Counted from the stretch's first letter, positions 27,795 to 37,812 are shown. The stretch: DNA of 64,000 nucleotides from Gammaproteobacteria bacterium (GCA_012103475.1 WLWS01000001.1:558001-622000), one strand, 5' to 3'. Numbers and translations are program-made. The notes: generated from the letters alone by a model not told the origin.

Positions 27795-29102
27795 TCATTG
27801 TCTGGGAAACGGCCCCCAGGCGGGCTCTCTCACTTCGCCTTCCTGTAAAGCAAGACGCTGATGCACGCTGCCATCGGCAGAGACGGCAGCCAGCTCGGTA
27901 CCCCGATACACCGTTGTCGCATACATAATCATACTGCCATTCGGTGAAAAGCTTGGTGATTCATCAAGTCTGCTCTCGGTAAGAACATTGAGATAGCCAC
28001 CGGCAAGATCAAGAATCGCAATGCGATAGCGCTTATTCTCTCCGTGAATCATTACCAGACTTTTGCCATCAGGTGAGTAACGGGGTCTGGCATTATAGAC
28101 ACCGTCAAAGGTGAGCCTTGTTGGACGCTTGTCCTGTAGTTTAATTTCGTAAATTTGCGGACCGCCGCCTCTGTCAGAGGTAAAAGCCAGCTTTTTGCCA
28201 TCCGGCGACCAGCTGGGTTCGGTGTCAATGGCCCGGTTTCTGGTTATCTGTTGCAAGGTGCCGCTGGACAAATGCAATACGAATATCTCCGGATCACCAC
28301 CTTTGGAGAGAGTCAGAGCCAGTCGCGAACCATCTGGAGACCAGGCCGGTGCGCTGTTAATACCGGGGTTGGACGCTACTTTTTCGCGTTTCCCACTGAG
28401 CACATCCTGAATATAAATCGCAGAGTTCCTGCTTTCAAACGACACGTATGCAAGCCTGGATCCGTCAGGTGACCAGGCTGGTGAGAGTAAGGGTTCAGGT
28501 GACTCCAGTAATATTTGCGGGTTATAACCATCGGCATCGGCAATTTGCAGCGAGTAGAGTTTCTTACGTTCCTCAAGACGACGCACTGTAATATAAGCAA
28601 TACGCGTATTGAATGCGCCCCGAATACCGGTTAATTTTTCAAAAACTATGTCACTGATCTGGTGCGCGGTACGGCGTAATTGCGCCGCAGTTGCCGGAAT
28701 ACGAAATCCACTCAGTTGCTTACCTTTGTAAACATCTATAAGTCGAAATTCAATATCATAGTTGCCATCTGCGTTGAGTCTGATATTGCCCATCAAGAGG
28801 TTTTCCATACCCAGAAGACGCCAGTCCTTGAAGTTGACTTGCTGCATCTGAGTCGGCTTCTGCGGCATATCGGCCTCAGACATAGGCGCGAAACGACCAC
28901 TCCGGGCCAAATCATTGGCAATAATGGCCATCATGTCGATAGGCGGCAGATTACCAGCCTGAGACCAGCCAAAAGGTAGTACCGCAATTGGCAGGCTGTT
29001 CTCAATACCTTTATCGATAACAATTTCCAGTTCATCCTCAGCACAGACACTACTGAGCATAATCAGCAAAAAGCAAAACAGGGCATTCTTTACAAAACTC
29101 AT
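27795..29102 (-). CDS. tolB: Tol-Pal system protein TolB
   Basis: The 435-residue protein has a signal peptide to about residue 21, the N-terminal TolB domain and a C-terminal beta-propeller with repeated PxWSPDGxxLA units (PAWSPDGSRLAYVSFES, PSWSPDGKKLAFTSDRG). It shuttles between TolA and Pal in the periplasm. It lies 14 bp after tolA. Confidence 0.97.
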   Translation of the reverse strand: MSFVKNALFCFLLIMLSSVCAEDELEIVIDKGIENSLPIAVLPFGWSQAGNLPPIDMMAIIANDLARSGRFAPMSEADMPQKPTQMQQVNFKDWRLLGMENLLMGNIRLNADGNYDIEFRLIDVYKGKQLSGFRIPATAAQLRRTAHQISDIVFEKLTGIRGAFNTRIAYITVRRLEERKKLYSLQIADADGYNPQILLESPEPLLSPAWSPDGSRLAYVSFESRNSAIYIQDVLSGKREKVASNPGINSAPAWSPDGSRLALTLSKGGDPEIFVLHLSSGTLQQITRNRAIDTEPSWSPDGKKLAFTSDRGGGPQIYEIKLQDKRPTRLTFDGVYNARPRYSPDGKSLVMIHGENKRYRIAILDLAGGYLNVLTESRLDESPSFSPNGSMIMYATTVYRGTELAAVSADGSVHQRLALQEGEVREPAWGPFPRQ

Positions 29103-29116
29103 TTCCAGTTAATCCT

Positions 29117-29956
29117 CTAGTCTTCCGGTTTAAAGCGAAAAGCAAACTGTCTTAAGCGAAGTCTCTCAAAAGTAGCTGAATCTTCGGGAATCATCGGCAA
29201 TGGCGATGCTTTTTGCACAGCTACCAAAGCACGACGGTCGAAAACATCACTGCCGCTTGACTTGCTAATCGTCACACTGGTGACTACACCTCCAGGCACA
29301 AGTCGCACGGATAATACGCATTCCAGACCTTTAGGCAATCCACTTTTGTTAAAGTTGCTAGCAATACTACGTTTAATCTTACCTACAATATTCTGCAGAA
29401 GTTGCTGATCACGGCTCTTCTGCGCCGCTTCAAGTTGTTTTTGCTCTTCGGCAAGCTCAGCCTGCAGACGATCTTCCTCTTCCTTCCTTTTTTGTTCTGC
29501 TGCTTCCTTTGCCTGTCTTTCCTGCTCAGCTTTTTTCTGCTTCTCCAGTTCCTGCTGTTCCTTTTTCAGCTGACTTAATTTCTTCTGTTCTTCTTCGCGC
29601 TTCTTTTTTTCGGCTGCTTTTTTCTTCTTCAATTGCGCTAGTTTCTTCTCTTCCGCTTTACGCGAGGCTGTTGCTTTCGCTGATTTCTTTTCCAGCTCCT
29701 TTAACTTACGTTCCAGTTCCTTTTGTTTTTTCTGCTGTTTCGATTCTTTCTCTTTTTCAATGTCCTGTAATCTTTTTAGTTCTTTCTCTACCTCTTTGCT
29801 GTCTACTGACACCGCTTTAACAATATTCACCTGTGGTACCGGTTGAGGTGCTTGTCTGACAGTATTATCGATACTGAAAATCAATAGAGTTATCAAAACG
29901 CCATGTAACACTATAGACAGAATAAAGGAGCCGACGTAATTCCAGTTCACATTCAT
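29117..29956 (-). CDS. tolA: Tol-Pal system protein TolA
   Basis: The 279-residue protein has one N-terminal membrane span (about 9-29), a long Lys/Glu/Gln-rich helical domain (about 55-190) and a C-terminal domain of about 90 residues. That domain has GLECVLSVRLVPGGVVTSVTI and a conserved Cys. It spans the periplasm and pulls on TolB-Pal, energised by TolQR. The helical domain is shorter than the E. coli one (421 residues in total). Confidence 0.95.
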   Translation of the reverse strand: MNVNWNYVGSFILSIVLHGVLITLLIFSIDNTVRQAPQPVPQVNIVKAVSVDSKEVEKELKRLQDIEKEKESKQQKKQKELERKLKELEKKSAKATASRKAEEKKLAQLKKKKAAEKKKREEEQKKLSQLKKEQQELEKQKKAEQERQAKEAAEQKRKEEEDRLQAELAEEQKQLEAAQKSRDQQLLQNIVGKIKRSIASNFNKSGLPKGLECVLSVRLVPGGVVTSVTISKSSGSDVFDRRALVAVQKASPLPMIPEDSATFERLRLRQFAFRFKPED

Positions 29957-29964
29957 ACAAACTC

Positions 29965-30387
29965 TTATTGCTCCGGTGCTTCGGTCACCAGACCAACACC
30001 ATCGACTCCCGCACTTTGCAAAAGCGCCATTAGCTGGACTACTCGCCCATAGGGCACGCCACTATCACCTTTAACAAAAACGGGTATTTTCGGTTGATAC
30101 TTGAGTAAGGCGCTCATCCTGTTAGCCAGAATTTCGGGCGATACCGGCTTATCCTGATCGTCACCATAATTTACATAGAACCTGCCCGCAGCGTCGACAC
30201 TGACGACAACGGGTTCCTTGTCTGTAGGTGGCATAGGTTCGGAAGGCACCTGCGGCAAATCCACCTTAACACCCTGGCTTAATAGTGGTGCTGTGATCAT
30301 AAATATAATCAACAACACCAGCATCACATCGATGTAGGGCACTACATTGATTTCGGCAATCGGTTTCTTACGAATTCGATGACGCAT
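29965..30387 (-). CDS. tolR: Tol-Pal system protein TolR
   Basis: The 140-residue ExbD/TolR-type protein has one span with the proton-carrying Asp in VVPYIDVMLVLLIIFM, then a periplasmic domain. It forms the ion channel with TolQ. It is 8 bp from tolA and 11 bp from tolQ. Confidence 0.96.
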   Translation of the reverse strand: MRHRIRKKPIAEINVVPYIDVMLVLLIIFMITAPLLSQGVKVDLPQVPSEPMPPTDKEPVVVSVDAAGRFYVNYGDDQDKPVSPEILANRMSALLKYQPKIPVFVKGDSGVPYGRVVQLMALLQSAGVDGVGLVTEAPEQ

Positions 30388-30398
30388 ATTTTTCGCTC

Positions 30399-31073
30399 TT
30401 AAGTGTGCGCGTGTCGATGCAATATCGATGCAAATTCTTCAGAAAACGTGTCGTAGCGATTGATCAGTCTTTCCACATCATTTGAAAAACGATTAAAGGC
30501 AATGACTGCTGGTATGGCTGCAAACAAACCCATTGCCGTCGCAATCAGGGCTTCTGCAATGCCGGGCGCCACCATTGCAATGGTGGCCTGCTGTACATTA
30601 CCCAGCGCTCTAAAACTATTCATGATGCCCCAGACTGTGCCGAAGAGACCAACGTACGGGCTGGTTGAGCCAACAGTAGCAAGGAAGGACAGATTCATCT
30701 CCAGCCCCTCCACTTCCTTGTTCAAGACGACTCTCATAGCCCTTTGTGAACCAGCCAGAACAGCTTCCGGATCGATGCCTTCCTGTTTATGCAAACGGGC
30801 AAACTCTTTGAATCCAGCTTCAAAAATCTTTTCCATACCGGTCGGTTCATACCGTTTCGCACTCACTTTAGTGTATAGAGGCGTCAGATCTTCGAGAACC
30901 CAGAACTGATCTTCAAACTCATCTGCCTCGCGTCTGGCCCTGTTCAGAGAGATCCGCTTGTTGAATATCATGGCCCAGGAGACCACCGATGCCAGAACCA
31001 GCGCCAGCAGAACAAGCTGAACTAACAGGCTCGCATTGGCAATCAGGTGGACAAAAGACAGATCTGTTGTCAT
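30399..31073 (-). CDS. tolQ: Tol-Pal system protein TolQ
   Basis: The 224-residue MotA/TolQ/ExbB protein has three membrane spans. The TM2-TM3 region reads ATVGSTSPYVGLFGTVWGIMNSF and GIAEALIATAMGLFAAIPAV, with the conserved Thr and Pro residues. It forms the proton-driven motor with TolR. Its ATG overlaps the ybgC stop by 4 bp. Confidence 0.97.
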   Translation of the reverse strand: MTTDLSFVHLIANASLLVQLVLLALVLASVVSWAMIFNKRISLNRARREADEFEDQFWVLEDLTPLYTKVSAKRYEPTGMEKIFEAGFKEFARLHKQEGIDPEAVLAGSQRAMRVVLNKEVEGLEMNLSFLATVGSTSPYVGLFGTVWGIMNSFRALGNVQQATIAMVAPGIAEALIATAMGLFAAIPAVIAFNRFSNDVERLINRYDTFSEEFASILHRHAHT

Positions 31074-31468
31074 AAAGTCATTTCCGATTTTAGCTCAGCA
31101 GGAATGCGCTGAGGTTTGAATGTTGTTGAGTTCACGCAAACACATTTGACTCTGGCAGAACAAAGATCTTCATTCTCCCTCTGCACCATCTGTTCACAAA
31201 CCAGACTGGTGGAACCGGAGCTGAGCAGAGTTGCCTTTATAGTCAGACAATCATCCAGTTTCGCCGGTTTCATAAATTTTATATCAGCGGACGCAATCAC
31301 GATGACCGTATTGGATTCCTCTCGTAGTCTTTGCTGCGAAACCCCCAGTTCCCTTAACCATTCTGTTCTGGCTCGTTCCATGAATTTCAGATAATTACTG
31401 TGATAGACCACACCAGCAGCATCTGTGTCTTCATAGTAGACGCGAACCGGCCAGTTAAATTCCTTCAT
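31070..31468 (-). CDS. ybgC: Tol-Pal-associated acyl-CoA thioesterase YbgC
   Basis: The 132-residue hotdog-fold protein has the 4-hydroxybenzoyl-CoA thioesterase motif YEDTDAAGVVYHSNYLKFMERARTEWLR, with the catalytic Asp and Tyr/His in place. In E. coli YbgC hydrolyses short or medium acyl-CoA and associates with phospholipid synthesis. It is the first gene of the tol cluster, 23 bp after ruvB, so ruv and tol genes may be cotranscribed. Confidence 0.95.
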   Translation of the reverse strand: MKEFNWPVRVYYEDTDAAGVVYHSNYLKFMERARTEWLRELGVSQQRLREESNTVIVIASADIKFMKPAKLDDCLTIKATLLSSGSTSLVCEQMVQRENEDLCSARVKCVCVNSTTFKPQRIPAELKSEMTL

Positions 31469-31491
31469 AGTTAGAGTTTAATTTGCTTTGA

Positions 31492-32556
31492 CTAAGCTTG
31501 ATCTTCTTCTATTTTCACCGGCGTCTCAAACAAGTCGTTTTCCCGACCCAGGTTGACGGGTAAATCCAGACCAAAATGTAACCAGGCGTTTTTAGTTGCT
31601 ACGCGACCACGCGGCGTACGCATTATGAAACCCTGTTGTATAAGGTAAGGCTCAAGTACATCTTCAATAGTGTCACGTTCTTCACCGATAGCAGCAGCCA
31701 GACTCTCGGCACCAACCGGACCGCCATCAAATTTCTGAATAATTGTCAGCAATAATTTCCTGTCCATGGCATCAAAGCCATGTTCATCAACATTCAACAT
31801 ATCCAGTGCCTGTCGCGCGATATCCTCACTAATCGCCCCATCGGCTTTCACTTCGGCATAATCACGCACCCGACGCAGCAGGCGGTTGGCAATTCGTGGT
31901 GTACCTCGCGAACGCCGGGCAATCTCCCCGGCACCATTTTCGTCTATGCTTACCTCCAGAATGCTCGCTGAACGAACGACAATGCGAGTGAGCTCCTGCA
32001 GATTATAAAACTCGAGACGTTGCACGATACCAAACCGGTCTCGAAGCGGCGAAGTCAGCAGACCCGCACGGGTGGTGGCTCCGACAAGAGTAAAGGGTGG
32101 TACATCCAGTTTGATTGCCCGGGCTGCCGGACCTTCACCAATCATGATGTCAATCTGGTAATCTTCCATCGCCGGATAGAGAATTTCTTCCACGACAGGG
32201 CTCAGACGATGTATCTCGTCAATAAACAAAACATCTCTGGCTTCAAGATTGGTCAGCAGAGCCGCCAAATCGCCGGGTCGTTCCAATACCGGACCGGATG
32301 TCTGCCGCATGCTTACATTCATTTCATTGGCAATAATGTGCGCCAGTGTGGTTTTACCCAGACCCGGTGGTCCGAAAATAAGAACGTGGTCAAGAGATTC
32401 ACCTCGCTTTCGCGCAGCACCGATAAAAATCTCCATCTGTTCGTGTACCGCAGGTTGTCCCTGATAATCCTGCAGGGTTTGCGGGCGCAGGCTATTGTCC
32501 GCGACGGTATCTTCTGCGGAGTGTTCCGGCGAAATTGCTGGGTTGATAGTGTTCAT
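31492..32556 (-). CDS. ruvB: Holliday junction DNA helicase RuvB
   Basis: The 354-residue AAA+ motor has Walker [13 protein letters not shown], Walker [10 protein letters not shown], sensor [17 protein letters not shown] and a C-terminal winged helix with TPRGR. It drives branch migration with RuvA. A 123-bp gap separates it from ruvA; the gap holds no ORF but contains a perfect 12-bp palindrome around an EcoRI-like AATT core at 32624-32635. Confidence 0.97.
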   Translation of the reverse strand: MNTINPAISPEHSAEDTVADNSLRPQTLQDYQGQPAVHEQMEIFIGAARKRGESLDHVLIFGPPGLGKTTLAHIIANEMNVSMRQTSGPVLERPGDLAALLTNLEARDVLFIDEIHRLSPVVEEILYPAMEDYQIDIMIGEGPAARAIKLDVPPFTLVGATTRAGLLTSPLRDRFGIVQRLEFYNLQELTRIVVRSASILEVSIDENGAGEIARRSRGTPRIANRLLRRVRDYAEVKADGAISEDIARQALDMLNVDEHGFDAMDRKLLLTIIQKFDGGPVGAESLAAAIGEERDTIEDVLEPYLIQQGFIMRTPRGRVATKNAWLHFGLDLPVNLGRENDLFETPVKIEEDQA

Positions 32557-32679
32557 TATGGCTGCCTATTTTCTCCTTTAACGCGCAGAGATGCCAATCG
32601 GGTTACGGCAATGCAAGTTAACACCAGAATTCTGGCCAAAAAAGGGCTGGATAGTGACAATATGATTTCGATATACCGA

Positions 32680-33288
32680 CTATTGCTTGCCTGCGGATTT
32701 CAAGGCTTCACGGATGATATCTTCACTACTCATCTCAGCCTTGGCGACGGCAAGGACAAACTTACTCGCTTCCTGCGGTTTATAGCCCAGGCCAATCAGG
32801 GCACTCACAGCTTCATCGGCTGGATCTGAGACTACGATCGAAGCCGACTCACCCGCGGTGACTACTGAGCTGGCTGAATTTTGCCAGTCTTTGAGTCGAT
32901 CCCGCATTTCAATGATCAGACACTCAGCTGTTTTCTTACCTACGCCCGGTAATCGGGTTAATCGTTCAGCGTCACCATCCCGAACACACTGAGCAAATTC
33001 ATCAGCTTCCATTCCGGAAAGAATGGCCAGAGCCATTTTTGCACCAACACCATTTACTTTAATCAGGGTACGAAACAGAAGTCTTTCCTGCTCCTCAGCA
33101 AAACCGAACAGCAAATGAGCATCATCACGAACGACCAGATGGGTATAAAGAGTCAGTTCCTCATTCAGCTCCGGAAGCCTGTAAATCGTTGTCATTGGCA
33201 CTTCGACTTCATAGGCTACACCCTGAACATCGATTAGTAACTGGGGTGGCTGCTTCTGAATCAATAGACCTCGCAGACGACCAATCAT
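32680..33288 (-). CDS. ruvA: Holliday junction DNA-binding protein RuvA
   Basis: The 202-residue protein has the OB-fold start MIGRLRGLLIQKQPPQLLIDVQGVAYEV, two helix-hairpin-helix motifs (LIKVNGVGAKMALAILSG and LTRLPGVGKKTAECLI) and a C-terminal RuvB-binding domain. It overlaps the ruvC stop by 4 bp. Confidence 0.97.
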   Translation of the reverse strand: MIGRLRGLLIQKQPPQLLIDVQGVAYEVEVPMTTIYRLPELNEELTLYTHLVVRDDAHLLFGFAEEQERLLFRTLIKVNGVGAKMALAILSGMEADEFAQCVRDGDAERLTRLPGVGKKTAECLIIEMRDRLKDWQNSASSVVTAGESASIVVSDPADEAVSALIGLGYKPQEASKFVLAVAKAEMSSEDIIREALKSAGKQ

Positions 33289-33806
33289 CTCATGCGTCCC
33301 TTGTTAATGCTGGAAATCCCGACATCCATACGTTTGATACCTTCACGGGAATGACCATGACAAAGTGCTATAGCAAGAGCATCGCCAGCATCGGCCTGTG
33401 GTTTTTTATCCAGACAAAGCAGAATTTTTACCATATGTTGCACCTGTTCCTTGGCAGCATGCCCTTTGCCTACTGTGGCCTGCTTCACCTGATTGGCAGT
33501 GTATTCAAATATCTCCAGTCTCTGTACCGCACAGGCAGTAATCGCAGCGCCGCGGGCCTGACCCAGTTTGATAGCAGAGTCAGCATTCTTGTGCATAAAG
33601 ACTTTCTCTATAGACATTTCATCAGGTTGAAACTCGGCGAGAACTTCCGTTATCTGTTCAAAGATGACTCGTAATTTTATCGGAAGCGATTCGCCCTTGA
33701 CTCGAATAATGCCATGATCAACGTGACGGGCGTGATTACCATCCATATCGATTATACCGTAACCGGTAATCAGGGAACCCGGATCGATGCCAAGAATTCG
33801 CGTCAT
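33285..33806 (-). CDS. ruvC: Crossover junction endodeoxyribonuclease RuvC
   Basis: The 173-residue nuclease opens ILGIDPGSLITGYGII with the first catalytic Asp. It continues with the Glu in MSIEKVFMHKN and ends with the acidic pair in ADAGDALAIALCH. It resolves Holliday junctions held by RuvAB. It starts 24 bp after yebC. Confidence 0.97.
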   Translation of the reverse strand: MTRILGIDPGSLITGYGIIDMDGNHARHVDHGIIRVKGESLPIKLRVIFEQITEVLAEFQPDEMSIEKVFMHKNADSAIKLGQARGAAITACAVQRLEIFEYTANQVKQATVGKGHAAKEQVQHMVKILLCLDKKPQADAGDALAIALCHGHSREGIKRMDVGISSINKGRMR

Positions 33807-33830
33807 ACCGACGACAGCTTATTAATCAAC

Positions 33831-34580
33831 TCAGTCACTCAGTTGAGCCAGAATCTCATCCGAGATCTCAGCATTGGAATAGACTTTTTGTACGTCATCA
33901 AGATCTTCCAGAACGTCAAGTAAACGTAACATGGATTCTGCGCCCTTCTGCTCCAGGGAGCTGCTGGTTGTTGCCTGCATAGTAACTTCCGCATTCTCCG
34001 GCTGATGATTAGCCTCTACCAGCGCGTCTTTTACATCGACCAGCTGGTCCGGATTGGTGATTACGTCAATCGACCCATCCTCGTTACTGATGATATCTTC
34101 GGCTCCGGCTTCCAGAGCGGCTTCCATCAACGCATCTTCATCTGTGCCGCTCGGATAGGAAATCAGACCTATCTTGTTGAATATATAGGATACTGAACCG
34201 TCCGTGCCCAGATTGCCGCCATATTTTGAGAAAGCATGTCTGACTTCAGCCACAGTCCGGTTTTTGTTATCTGTCATGCAATCGACCATTACCGCCACAC
34301 CACCGGGACCATAGCCTTCGTAACGGATTTCCTCCAGATTGCCGCTCTCATCGTCACCGGCACCACGCTTTACTGCGCGTTCGATAGTATCTTTCGGCAT
34401 ACTCTGCGATTTGGCGCTGTCTATCGCTGCCCGTAGACGCGGATTGGCGTCCGGATCGCCACCACCGAGCTTTGCTGCGATGGTCACTTCACGAATCAAT
34501 TTTGTGAATAATTTCCCGCGCTTGGCATCCTGCCTGCCCTTGCGATGCTGGATATTTGCCCATTTACTGTGTCCTGCCAT
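33831..34580 (-). CDS. yebC: YebC/PmpR family protein
   Basis: The 249-residue protein begins [23 protein letters not shown], the family signature, and has [15 protein letters not shown]-like and YIFNKIG segments. YebC-family proteins have been described as transcription regulators (PmpR) and, more recently, as translation factors at proline-rich stretches. It heads the yebC-ruvC-ruvA-ruvB cluster and is divergent from the DUF547 gene across 133 bp. Confidence 0.95.
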   Translation of the reverse strand: MAGHSKWANIQHRKGRQDAKRGKLFTKLIREVTIAAKLGGGDPDANPRLRAAIDSAKSQSMPKDTIERAVKRGAGDDESGNLEEIRYEGYGPGGVAVMVDCMTDNKNRTVAEVRHAFSKYGGNLGTDGSVSYIFNKIGLISYPSGTDEDALMEAALEAGAEDIISNEDGSIDVITNPDQLVDVKDALVEANHQPENAEVTMQATTSSSLEQKGAESMLRLLDVLEDLDDVQKVYSNAEISDEILAQLSD

Positions 34581-34713
34581 TTCTGCTTCATCACTCGTTT
34601 CGAATTCGCCCTGCAGTTTAGCATCTCTGCTGTTTGACGCCCAAACCTGAACTATGCAATCGCCATCAGGTCAATAGAAAAGTCATTAACCAGAAGTTAT
34701 GGAAATTTAGTCA

Positions 34714-35475
34714 ATGCGCAAATTTATACCTTTTTCTCTGTTCTGTATCCTGTCTTTGGGATTCTCATCGAGTCTCATTGCCGAAAGCCCGTTAGCCAGC
34801 GATCAATTGCATGAGCCCTTCAGTCAGCTTTTAGCTGAAACTGTTGATAACGGCCATGTTGACTATTCGAAAATCAAAGGCGACGTCCGCTTTGGAAACT
34901 ACCTGAAGGCTCTGCAACAGACCCGACCTGAAAACTACGCAACACAGGAAGAGAAACTCGCTTTCTGGATTAATGCCTACAATGCACTGGCCATTAAGGG
35001 CATCATTGACGGCTTGTCACCGAGTAGTTTTTTCGGAAGAGTGAGTTATTTTAAAACAACAGATTATGAAGTCGCCGGTAAAAGTATTAATCTCTACGAT
35101 CTCGAGAGGGATATTATTATCCCTTTTGACGAACCGCGTATTCACTTTGCTATAGTATGTGCGTCTTATTCATGCCCTAAATTACGTGCGGAAGCGTATT
35201 TGGCAGATACGCTTGAAGCACAACTTGAAGACAACGCGATCGACTTTCTCAACGACCCGGTGAAAAATTCATTCGACGTCAAAAAGAAACGTGCCAATTT
35301 ATCAAAGATTTTTGACTGGTTTGAAAAAGACTTCAAGAGCCATTCAGGTTCTGTACAAAAGTATGTGGCACAGTTTGTCAAAGATAACGGCATAAAATCT
35401 GCCTTAATGAATGAAGACTACAAAGTGAAACATCTTAAGTATCAGTGGACCCTCAATGGCTCCCTGGACAATTGA
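34714..35475 (+). CDS. Exported DUF547 protein, first gene of a six-gene operon
   Basis: The 253-residue precursor has a signal peptide to about residue 24. The DUF547 core follows, with KLAFWINAYNALAIKGI, a middle IHFAIVCASYSCPKLR, and LSKIFDWFEKDF. The conserved Cys in CASYSCP and the Asn/Tyr in WINAYNAL are family-typical. The biochemical role is unknown. It is followed 17 bp later by a ferritin-like gene and then four overlapping or closely spaced genes. Its promoter must lie in 34581-34713, where no clear box was found. Confidence 0.85.
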   Translation: MRKFIPFSLFCILSLGFSSSLIAESPLASDQLHEPFSQLLAETVDNGHVDYSKIKGDVRFGNYLKALQQTRPENYATQEEKLAFWINAYNALAIKGIIDGLSPSSFFGRVSYFKTTDYEVAGKSINLYDLERDIIIPFDEPRIHFAIVCASYSCPKLRAEAYLADTLEAQLEDNAIDFLNDPVKNSFDVKKKRANLSKIFDWFEKDFKSHSGSVQKYVAQFVKDNGIKSALMNEDYKVKHLKYQWTLNGSLDN

Positions 35476-35492
35476 TAAAGATGCTTAGTTAA

Positions 35493-36137
35493 ATGCTACC
35501 AGCAAGCGACGAACGAAAACAGATCGCCCGCCTGTTTAACTTCCTGTTAATGGGAGAACAGCTCGCTCACGACTGTGCGCGACGACAATCGCTTATATTT
35601 GAGGATACGCCATCCCGTCGTTTCCTTCAGGCTCAGGCCCGTCAGGAGGCATTGCACGCAAAAATATTCAAAGCTGGAATTGGTATTCTCGCACCACGTG
35701 GTATCGGCGAACCTCTCGCTCAGACAGAAATGTCCCAGTACCGCTCACTGCTTGAATCTGCACTGGATCGTGGCGACAAACTTGAATCATTGCTGGGTAT
35801 GCAGATCCTTCTTGAAGGTATGGGTGATGTTGCACTGAAACGTATCAGTAGCGGATTCGCCAGCAGAAACCTCGCATTCAATCGGGTTCGCAAACTGATC
35901 GTCGGGCAGGAAGATGCCCATCACAATTTCGGTCTGCGTCGTTTCCAGCAGCTAATCGGCAGTCAAGCTTCTGAATGGCAGGGTATGCGCTACCAGAGTG
36001 AACTCTATCTTGAAGTCCTGAACAATATGCTGCACACACTTCAACCCTTTTTTGAATTTTTTGATGAACATGCTGAGGATTATATTGATGAATTGCAGGG
36101 TATGCTTCCTGCTAACATGAAACTGGCAGTCGCATGA
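35493..36137 (+). CDS. Ferritin-like diiron protein
   Basis: The 214-residue helical protein shows the spacing of a four-helix diiron site: Glu22 (GEQLAH), Glu52-x-x-His55 (QEALHAK), Glu108 (LLEGMG) and Glu140-x-x-His143 (QEDAHHNF). It has no signal peptide, so it should act in the cytoplasm as an oxygenase, oxidase or desaturase-like enzyme. The exact family was not recognised; MiaE-type hydroxylases share the fold. Its stop overlaps the next ATG by 4 bp, so it is coupled to the glycosyltransferase and radical SAM genes. Confidence 0.7.
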   Translation: MLPASDERKQIARLFNFLLMGEQLAHDCARRQSLIFEDTPSRRFLQAQARQEALHAKIFKAGIGILAPRGIGEPLAQTEMSQYRSLLESALDRGDKLESLLGMQILLEGMGDVALKRISSGFASRNLAFNRVRKLIVGQEDAHHNFGLRRFQQLIGSQASEWQGMRYQSELYLEVLNNMLHTLQPFFEFFDEHAEDYIDELQGMLPANMKLAVA

Positions 36138-36811
36138 TTTCCGTCATCATCCCGGTATTAAATGAAGAAAAAGCGCTGCCACAATGTGTGCAAAATCTGC
36201 TTACTCAAGAGTCTGACTTTGAAACCATCATTGTTGATGGTGGCAGTACGGATAATACCAAAGCAATTGCCGGGAATTTCAGAAATGTTCTGTTAGTCGA
36301 TTCACAACGTGGCCGGGCCGCTCAAATGAATACCGGTGCATCCAGAGCAAACAGAGACTGGCTGGTCTTCCTGCATGCCGATACACAGTTACCAGCCAAT
36401 GCTTTGCATGATATAGCGGCACTTTCAGCGGACAAAACTATTCAGGCTGGCTGCTTTCATCAGAAATTTTCAGGTAAACATGTTCTATTACGAAGCATAT
36501 CCTGGCTACACAACTGGCGTTGCAATCGCAGTCGTATAATTTACGGCGATCAGTGTCTATTTATTCGACGGGAGTTTTTTCGCCAGCTTGGCGGCTTTCC
36601 GCAAACTGAAATTCTGGAAGATGTCATGCTCAGTGAGAAAATAGTTGAAGTCACGAGACCCTTGATAATGGGACAGTCTGTAATCACGGATTCACGAAAA
36701 TTTGAGCAACGTGGTATCGTGAAAAGCTTTCTGGAAATATTCATTATTATGTCGTGTTACGAACTGGGATTGCCTGTTAGAGCTCAGGATTTCTTTTCTC
36801 CGGTGCGATGA
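36134..36811 (+). CDS. Family 2 glycosyltransferase (TIGR04283-like)
   Basis: The 225-residue GT-A protein has ISVIIPVLNEE at the start. It continues with VDGGSTDNT and the subfamily block GRAAQMNTGASRANRDWLVFLHADTQLP, then ILEDVMLSEKI. This is the rSAM/selenodomain-associated transferase 2 group, also named an arsenosugar-biosynthesis glycosyltransferase. No arsenic gene is seen here, so the substrate is open. It overlaps its neighbours at both ends by 4 bp. A radical SAM enzyme follows, consistent with that family's usual company. Confidence 0.85.
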   Translation: MISVIIPVLNEEKALPQCVQNLLTQESDFETIIVDGGSTDNTKAIAGNFRNVLLVDSQRGRAAQMNTGASRANRDWLVFLHADTQLPANALHDIAALSADKTIQAGCFHQKFSGKHVLLRSISWLHNWRCNRSRIIYGDQCLFIRREFFRQLGGFPQTEILEDVMLSEKIVEVTRPLIMGQSVITDSRKFEQRGIVKSFLEIFIIMSCYELGLPVRAQDFFSPVR

Positions 36812-37812
36812 CAATGGGTTCATTGCAAACACATATCCAACCGCTGGTTAATTTATTGCAAAAAAAACCTCTGCTGGCTATTTTTGAAATCAATCTGCAG
36901 TGCAATTCGAAATGTGGTTATTGTGATCTACCGCTGAATCAAGGTCGCTATGAATTATCCCGGACAGAAATAAAAAGCATTTTCACTGATCTTTATCACA
37001 ATGGACTTCGCTACGTTTTCATTCAGGGTGGTGAACCGACACTGCGCAAGGATCTTCTCGAGATCATCGGCGATCTGCATCAGACAGGTCTGAAATTATC
37101 ACTCATTACTAACGGCACCCGTTTAACTGAACAGTTCATAGAAGCCCTCGCACAATACCCTGTAGATCTGTCCATAAGTCTTGATACGCTTGACCGTGAT
37201 CTCTACCGGAAAATTCGTGGCGCAGATCAACTTAAGCTTGTTCTGGCGGGACTACAGCGACTACAGGACTACCCGCATCCGAAATACATCACCTGTATCG
37301 TCAGTGCTCAAAACCGGAATAAGGTGCTTGAAGTAGTCAGATTCGCGCGCCAGTCGGGCTTCATGCCTGTTGTTGGCGCCTATCATTGGGACATTGAGCG
37401 TTACGGAAAGGTTGATCCTGAATTACAGTATGAAAACTCTCAGGCAAGAGCGGTGTTTGAAGAAGTAATTGAATCAAATCTGGTGCCCAGAGGTTACTTC
37501 AGAAATTATCTTGAAGATAATGTTCGCTGGTTATCCGGCGATAAACTGAATGCCTGCGATGCAGGTCGTTACAGCATTGCTATCGATGCCTCGGGTAACG
37601 TAGCTGGCTGTCTGGCAATGAGCCATGCTGGTAACCTCAGAGAGCAGAAGCTCAGCACAATTCTTGCCAATATGGACTTTGAAAAAATTGACAACTGTTC
37701 TAATCAGTCTTCCTGCAATATGATGTGTAGCCGCGTAATCGGTTCGAACCTACGCCAGCCAATCAGTGCGATACTGACACCGGTTCGCCTCGAAGAAGAG
37801 ACAATAGCGTAA
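36808..37812 (+). CDS. Radical SAM enzyme with SPASM-like C-terminus
   Basis: The 334-residue protein has the SAM-binding cluster CNSKCGYC (Cys32, 36, 39), a GGEPT motif and a TIM-barrel core. Five further cysteines in the last third (about 250, 268, 297, 303 and 307; ending CNMMC) suggest one or two auxiliary Fe-S clusters of SPASM or twitch type. Such enzymes often modify peptides or small ring compounds. The target is unknown, and no obvious precursor peptide was found nearby. Its ATG overlaps the glycosyltransferase stop, and its stop overlaps the next ATG by one base. Confidence 0.85.
   Translation: MTMGSLQTHIQPLVNLLQKKPLLAIFEINLQCNSKCGYCDLPLNQGRYELSRTEIKSIFTDLYHNGLRYVFIQGGEPTLRKDLLEIIGDLHQTGLKLSLITNGTRLTEQFIEALAQYPVDLSISLDTLDRDLYRKIRGADQLKLVLAGLQRLQDYPHPKYITCIVSAQNRNKVLEVVRFARQSGFMPVVGAYHWDIERYGKVDPELQYENSQARAVFEEVIESNLVPRGYFRNYLEDNVRWLSGDKLNACDAGRYSIAIDASGNVAGCLAMSHAGNLREQKLSTILANMDFEKIDNCSNQSSCNMMCSRVIGSNLRQPISAILTPVRLEEETIA

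Noticed and set aside
29509-29820. A 103-codon plus-strand frame opposite tolA, rich in Leu, Ser and Pro
   Set aside because: It is the complement of the Lys/Glu-rich helical repeat of TolA. The bias explains the open frame.
32624-32635. Perfect 12-bp palindrome between ruvA and ruvB
   Set aside because: It stands alone, is short enough to occur by chance, and has no visible link to a promoter or known operator.
32020-32829. A 269-codon open frame on the plus strand over ruvB and ruvA
   Set aside because: It lies opposite two strongly conserved genes whose motifs are intact on the minus strand, and its translation shows no recognisable domain. It is a shadow frame.
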